DNA of 64,000 nucleotides from contig NC_089459.1 in NCBI RefSeq assembly GCF_026210795.1, positions 248,001 through 312,000 of the forward strand. The letters are read 5' to 3'. Positions within the stretch are counted from its first letter, which is position 1; the number at the start of each line of letters is the position of its first letter. A program made the position numbers and the translations under genes. The notes under the pieces are model-generated. The model was not told the DNA's origin. It made no database searches and worked only from the letters and a program-made list of their open reading frames with translations. This stretch comes from Rhizophagus irregularis. Its lineage: Eukaryota > Glomeromycota > Glomeromycetes > Glomerales > Glomeraceae. Below are positions 58,250 to 64,000 of the stretch, one piece after another.

Positions 58250-59016
58250 TATAAATAGAATCATCATTTGTGTTGAATCTTTTTAATTACTATTTTGAAA
58301 ATAATCGATTTTATAAAATTTTCTACAACAATTAACCATTTTAAATTTAAAATCAGTGATCAAAAATAATTATGCTAAAACAGTTGAGCAAATGCAAATA
58401 GGTAGTATCTGCTGATGTGAAATAATAAATATAGATACGAAGCTCAAGTTCATCTTGAAAAAATTTTAATCCATTATGAACATGTCTTAGATACTGAGTG
58501 GAAAGATTTGAATGATTATGGAATTAATGCTGAATGGATTCAAGTTCCCAATGATGGATGAGAAAAAACGTGAAATTAAGAAAACTATTTTTTATTTACA
58601 CGGTGGAAGTTGTATTTGCGTAGTAAAGAATCTTAACGTAATATTACAAGATCTCTTGCCAAAAAAGCAAATGCAAGAATATTAGGTAAACCAAAATGAA
58701 GTTTTCAGTCAATTTTTAATAAATTACTCAACTAAAATTTCCTTACATAGTAATCAATTATCGGCTTGCACCTCAAAATCAATTTCCCGCCGCATTACAA
58801 GATTCCAAATGATGCAGGTTTTGAATGGAACATGCTAGCACTGCAAAATCATATGAACGTACAGTCGAATTCATAAACAGAGTGACAAGCGCTCTTAACA
58901 AACCACTTCCTCCTTCTTATAATTGCATAAATGCTAAAGGAGAATTTTGTCCTTTAAAAGAACATTATAAAAAATTATTGAATGGGAAAAAATTGGTATT
59001 GTACCAAGTTGAATGA
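58250..59016 (+). pseudogene. alpha/beta hydrolase relic with internal deletion (right end of the array)
   Basis: It keeps the TATAAATAG box (58250-58258), pieces of exon 1 (58390-58690: VHLEKIL, HVLDTEWKDLND, a damaged HGG block), the first intron, and the start of exon 2 (YRLAPQNQFPAALQD). Near 58805 it jumps straight into the last exon (MEHASTAKSYERTVEFINRV to KEHYKKLLNGKK), so the nucleophile, exons 3-4 and the Asp/His region are gone. Frameshifts in exon 1 (for example gatgagaaaaaacgtgaa) confirm it is dead. Confidence 0.85.
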
Positions 59017-60500
59017 ATTCTAAGCTACTTCACATACTATATTTTAAAACAATAAATAATTTAGCATATTAATTTACTTGGTATTGTTAGTATTCTTATT
59101 TTCTTCATCGATTTTGTTTATTTATTTATTTTTAATAAAATATTTAACATCTAAAAAAGTGTGAATCGACCACGTGATTTAGACGTTTCCGGATCAATTT
59201 TAAATTTTAAGCAGAAATAAATATCCAATTAATTTATCATTTCTAATCGTTAATGTGACGTGGCAAAACTTGGAGTTCATATTTGATATTTCTTGTCCGC
59301 CATAGTCACGTCCAAGTGGAAGAATTTAATCGGGAGCCATCAGCAGACTATTGAAAAGAAAGAAGATTCTCCTATTTACATATTATTCTTCCTATAACAC
59401 AGATATTTGAATTTGGAAGAAAAGTTCCGGTACCTATGTCAGACCGGAAGATAAACGATAATGTTGTTAGTCATTCATTGTATTTTACTCAGCAAACACG
59501 AATTCAGAAAAGCAATTAACCCATTTATTTTCAATAACTTATCACATCTCCTGTGGTGTTAAGAAAAGTTTGTCAATTCTTGCATAAGTTAAATAATGAA
59601 TATTGTCAAACTATTATGAAAAGTGCAGCTTCACCGTGAGAAGTATGCAATTTTGCACCGTTACTTACTAAATAATTGGCATCTCTTTGATAATTTTTTC
59701 TGAGTAAATTTGTTAAATTTTTCTCTCTTCTGGGAAATTTCGAATCGTTTCTCGTTCTCTCTGAGCTTAACGACTGAATGATAAGAAGAAAGTCGCATGA
59801 TTTGCACGATGAATCAAAATGCAGCGACTCAGGTTAAGAATGCGGCGATTCATTAACAAAATTAGCATCACCGCCATAACGATAAGTCCAGTTCATATAT
59901 TATTATAGGTCATTTTGACGTTTAATTATAAAATATGTTTTACGATAGAAGCTCTATTTAATAATAATTGCGAAGATGATTGGCTCATTATTGTTATACT
60001 GCAAATCACGCACATGATATTTGTTTTTTTTATCTATGAAAATACTATATACAGTATGTTTATTCTTCATTATATTCGAAAAACGCTAACGAGCGAATTT
60101 ATTCATTCTGTTACCAATAAAATTCCAGTCGTACTATTTTTCCTGCTTGTATGACAAAATTATATTAGTATATTTGGCAAACCTTTATTTTTACTATTTT
60201 TCACTTCTAAGAATAGCGAATCTGAAATTTTGTATGATTTTTTTTTTGTATCAAAATACCTATAGTGCAAAATTTATTAATAATATTATCATCACACTTA
60301 TCAGTTTATATAAAAAATTTCCGAATTTACTGCGGTAACCCTTAACTTTATCGTACTAGTTTCGCCTGCTATATTGCGGTATGTGTTTAATAATAGAAAA
60401 AGTTAATTTAGTTTGAAAAAAAAGATATAAAGGTTCATAAGAAGAAAGAAAATCGCACAAATTGGTTTCCTGATTTGATTACACTATATGATATATCACA
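59017..60500. other. array 3' flank and upstream region of the BTB gene
   Basis: 59160-59480 and 59770-59910 repeat spacer blocks of the hydrolase array (atgtgacgtggcaaaacttg, aatgcggcgattcattaac), so the duplicated unit reaches to about 59910. The frames at 59915-60338 are hydrophobic, AT-driven and unsupported. Confidence 0.45.
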
Positions 60501-61966
60501 ATGTCTTCCTCCAACTATTGTCAAGAACTTATTCAAGACTTTGAGAAAGCTCTTGAAAATTATGATAATTGCGATGTAATAATTAAAACAGGTGAACATA
60601 AGGAACTTCGAGCTCATTCGTTTGTACTTCGTGCTAGATGTTCGTATTTTAAGAAGGCACTATCTAGCGATTGGGAGGAAAGAGACGATAATGGTAATTA
60701 TATTTTAAAAAAACCAAATATTTCCACTGAAGTCTTCCAACTAATTCTCAGGTAAGTAAAAATAATTTATTGATTTTTTTTTCCTAGCGATTTAAAATGC
60801 CTATTACTAATATAATAAAATTTTCCAGATATTTGTATACCGGAGTTGTAGATTGTGATCAACTTAGCAAAGACATTATCTTGCAATCCCTCGTTGCGGC
60901 TGATGAACTGGGATTGGACAAATTGATCGAATGCATTCAGGAATGTTTATTAGATAATAAAGAATTTATCAATAAAGACCCCATCAGCACACTTCAAGTC
61001 ATTTACCAACATGAACCATTTGAAGATCTAAAAAATTACTGTTTAGAAATAATTAGTGAAAACCCAAGAATGCTCTTTTCATCTGAAAAATTCCCATCAC
61101 TGGAAAAACCAATTATTACTATGATACTTCAAAGAGATGATCTTAATATGGAAGAAATTGATATATGGGATTCCCTTCTTAGATGGCTATTTGTTCATTA
61201 CTTAAAGATCAATAAAGATCATTCTACATGGTCATTAGAAGATTTGAAAAACGTTAAACAAACTATAAAAGAATATATTCCATTAATAAGGTTCCATGAT
61301 ATCTCCAAAGAAGATTTTTACCTAAAAGTATACCCATACAAAGATCTCTTGCCTCAAGATTTACTCGATGAAATCCTTCGATATCATATGGCTCCATATT
61401 CTACTCCAAAATTGAATTTCAAGCCTTCTAGGAGTCGTAGAATTGACTCTGTTTTAATTAGGTTTAATATATTTAAGCTTATTGCAAAGTGGATCGATAA
61501 GAAAGATGATGATTATACTCAACAAAATATGCCATATCAGTTTACTCTTCTTTTACGTGGGACAAGAGATGGATTTGATTCCGCGAAGTTTCACCAATTA
61601 TGTGATAGCAAAGGTGCCACAATTACTTTTGCAAGAATTGAAAATTCAAAGCAAATTATTGGTGGTTATAATCCTATAGATTGGTATCAGAATAGTGCAT
61701 ACGGAAGTACAAATGATAGCTTCTTATTTAATATAACAGATATCGATAACCTTGATACTGCTAAAATAGGTCGTTGTAATAATTCTAGTTACGCAGTATA
61801 TCATCACGCTAGTTATGGACCAACTTTTGGTAGTGGACATGATTTGAACGCACAAGGAAAAACATGGTATACTAATAATGGAAATGCTTATACTAACATT
61901 AGCATGCCAAATAATAGCTTTACAGTTGATGAATATGAAGTATTTCAAGTTTTGAAGAAAAGTTAA
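60501..61966 (+). CDS. BTB-BACK-TLDc protein
   Basis: Two exons: 60501-60751 and 60829-61966; 462 residues. A BTB/POZ domain at about 14-120 contains NCDVIIKTGEHKELRAHSFV, LRARCSYFKKALSSDW and YLYTGVVD. A BACK domain follows at about 125-240 with FEDLKNYCLEII and IDIWDSLLRWL. A TLDc domain makes up the C-terminus from about 290: FTLLLRGTRDGFDSAKFHQL, GATITFARIENSKQIIGGYN and DSFLFNI, ending in FTVDEYEVFQV. BTB proteins of this type usually dimerise and dock onto Cullin-3, and TLDc domains are linked to oxidative stress response and V-ATPase regulation. Which applies here is not known. The family is hugely expanded in arbuscular mycorrhizal fungi. The ATG at 60501 opens the family's usual start; the intron falls after FQLIL, before RYLYTG. 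Confidence 0.93.
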
Positions 61967-62514
61967 TTTAGAATGAAGTGATAGTTTTAAAGTTTGACTG
62001 GTGAATTATTTTCCTTAATTGAAAAGTATGTTACTCATAATTTGAAATTATAATAAAAAAAATTTAATATTTTTTTTTTTGTTTTATTATATTCTTCCAA
62101 AAAAAATCGTTAAAAGTTTCGAAAATGTGAGACCTGCAGTAAAAAATAGTAAAAATTTTACAAATGACTTATAATTAAATTTTAAAGGCCGACATCATAT
62201 ATAGATAAATTCATCTTAAAGAGATTTTTCGATCTTCAGAACATTCTCGAATTTAGATTTTGGATTAATTAATTTAAGGTCTCAAAGTATAGAAAAAAGC
62301 ATGTTTTTTAAATCATTTATTATATATACTGTATACTCTTTTAATACCCATTCGGAATAAAGCTTTCTAAATATTTTATTTGTCTGAACTTAAGTTTTCT
62401 TGGTTTATTCCTTATTCGATTGAGGGAATTATTCAATAAATTATTATAAAAATTTTTAGAGATAAAATTTTATTATCCATTATTAATAACGAGATGAGTA
62501 AGAAGAACAATGAG
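61967..62514. other. 3' flank of the BTB gene
   Basis: aataaaa near 62051 is a likely polyadenylation signal. No other feature. Confidence 0.4.
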
Positions 62515-62994
62515 TAGTGCTCCATACGGGACAAATCGGGCTGGGTTTGAGAGATGTTTGAATTCAACCCGAGTATTTATGTGGTTTGACTTGAATATTT
62601 TGAGTCGATCGAACTTTATAGTCTACCTGTCAACTTCGAATTTAAATAAAAATTCAGATGGAACTTCTATTTATTATTTTATTTATAATAATAAAGTTGT
62701 GTACATTAAAATTTTATTTAGGCGTAAAATTTTCAAAATTAAAAATTATAAAAACTATACATTTTATATTATATATCCTACAATTTGTGCGGCGCGTAGA
62801 TAAAAAAACTTCCATCTACGAGTAATTTTTTATCAAATGTTGATCGAACAAACACAGGGTCACTGGGTCAAAGCAACCTAACCCGATGAGTCGAGTCATG
62901 CGGGTCACAAGTCATTAAAATTATCAAGATTAATCGATTTAAAATTCGGATCGGGTCAATCACCTGGATCTGACCCGTCCCTTTTGGAGTACTA
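62515..62994. mobile_element. 480-bp MITE, TAGTRCTCCAWAMGGGAC ends
   Basis: TAGTGCTCCATACGGGAC at the left and TAGTACTCCAAAAGGGAC read inward from the right are inverted over 18 bases with three mismatches. Subterminal gggctgggtttgag / tcgggtcaatcac text is also partly inverted. The 97-residue frame (62510-62803) reads across the element end and is not a gene. No target duplication recognised. Confidence 0.7.
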
Positions 62995-63059
62995 TGTTCT
63001 CGTTTTTTCAATAAACTAATATCGTCCGTAATGTTTCAACAATAACGAATTTTTCTTGA

Positions 63060-63410
63060 TTTTTTAAGTATCTGAATTGCAGATTATAAATCAAGCAATT
63101 TACGTGATAATTTGATACACATTCAAGAAGAATATGTTCATAAGAACCCGTCAGATCATAAAAATTCGAAGATTTAAGAATTATTGCATGTAAATCAGTA
63201 AACCAAGATGTTCTTTCTGTCTGGAAAATCCATCATTAGAAAACCATTATTACTATAGTATTTCAGAGATGACAATTCTACATAGCTATTTAATATAAAA
63301 CTTCGACATACAAAAATTTTCTACGCGAAAACAAACGAAAAATATAAAAACTTCTTCTTATTCTTTTAATAGTTATTTTATAGAAAATCAGGAAGCTAGC
63401 GTAAGAGCGA
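63060..63410 (+). pseudogene. decayed BTB-BACK gene fragment
   Basis: 63105-63290 aligns by eye with 60930-61150 of the BTB gene: gatacacattcaagaagaat against the CIQEC block, aagatttaagaattattgca against DLKNYCLEI, ccaagatgttctttctgtct against NPRMLFSSEK, and aaaaccattattactat against KPIITM, in that order. Deletions and stops occur throughout. It covers only the BTB/BACK junction and first half of BACK. Confidence 0.65.
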
Positions 63411-63889
63411 TTAAATCTCACTATGATATTTAATAGAATTCGTCATTGGAAGGATTTTTTTAGTTAGTTGTTGTAATAATCAAAAAGTTTATTCATTATA
63501 AAATAAAAACAAATTTTTAAACTAGGAAAACGACATAAAGTCCTTCGCGTTTATTTACTCAAGATCTTTTTTTATTTCAACATTAAACAAAAAAAATTGA
63601 TTATGAAAAATATCAATCAGTGTTACAAAAAAAAAGGAATATGAATGAAAGGATTTTTAAATCATTGTTTGAATTTGAATGTTAACAATTTCTTCAGCGT
63701 GCTAGTCCTAAGAATGTTATCATGGAAAACTTCAAAATCAAATAGTCTTAAAATTAGATATATCAAATTATTTATTTAGTTACGTTTATATGAATCAATT
63801 TAATAAATTAATAAAGTGAACAAATTCTTATGTAATTACTATTTGTTGCTGACTTAGCCAAGTCTTTTAAAAAACTTGTTGTCACCTGA
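63411..63889. other. AT-rich intergenic sequence
   Basis: Nothing recognised. Confidence 0.35.
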
Positions 63890-63914
63890 TCACCACGTTG
63901 AGGTGCAGCAACAT

Positions 63915-64000
63915 TGATCAGGGGGGAAGGTGAAACGAAAGGGAAAGGGGAAAGGGGAGAACGAGAGGGAAAGGGAAGAACGGAAGGAAAAGGGAGAACG
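63915..64000. repeat. purine-rich simple repeat at window edge
   Basis: A G/A-only strand (gggaaaggggaaagg, gaacggaaggaaaaggga) with diverged gggaa/gaacg units runs off the window. It is the most G-rich stretch of the window. Confidence 0.8.

Noticed and set aside
62510-62803. 97-residue frame near the right edge
   Set aside because: It begins before a MITE end and runs through the element; no motif.

Overview
The window looks like nuclear DNA of an arbuscular mycorrhizal fungus (Glomeromycotina, most like Rhizophagus). It is extremely AT-rich, with genes far apart and short introns (about 65-100 nt, GTRAG...AG). It carries gene families that are expanded in that group: an F-box/leucine-rich protein, a BTB-BACK-TLDc protein, a Fic protein, a large channel with a propeller-like N-terminus, and many degenerate transposons and short inverted-repeat elements. 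This assignment is inference from family content and composition; no marker gene is present.

Left part (1-24 kb). This is mostly repeat sequence: three relics of one pogo/Tigger-like DDE element, a hAT-type MITE with a clean 8-bp target duplication, an element built of CATTTCGCCGAA repeats, and a foldback. Two genes lie inside it: the F-box gene (7352-9019, minus) and an eight-exon GRAM-VASt-TM lipid-transfer gene (10707-13080, minus). At 20109-23298 a degenerate hAT transposon with matching 8-bp target duplications sits inside a MULE transposase relic and itself carries two hAT MITEs.

Middle (24-42 kb). A Fic-domain gene (24608-25621, plus) is followed by about 8 kb of non-coding, very AT-rich sequence. 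This holds a MULE-type MITE with a 9-bp target duplication and a three-level nest: a satellite array, a TTAA-flanked palindrome of about 1 kb, and a CAC...GTG element inside one palindrome arm. A five-exon gene for a 1345-residue ion-channel-like protein (34206-38571, minus) follows.

Right part (42-64 kb). A gene encodes only the kinase and cyclic-phosphodiesterase parts of fungal tRNA ligase (42059-43381). Then comes a tandem array of five-exon alpha/beta hydrolase genes: three intact copies, and a broken relic at each end, with conserved TATA-containing promoters. Inside the array is a three-exon gene for a 41-residue secreted precursor (57409-57697) with a Lys-Arg site before an 11-residue tyrosine-rich tail. 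A BTB-BACK-TLDc gene (60501-61966) and a decayed second copy close the window.

Splice models were built by hand. For every multi-exon gene the exon lengths sum to a whole number of codons. No rRNA, tRNA or CRISPR array was recognised.
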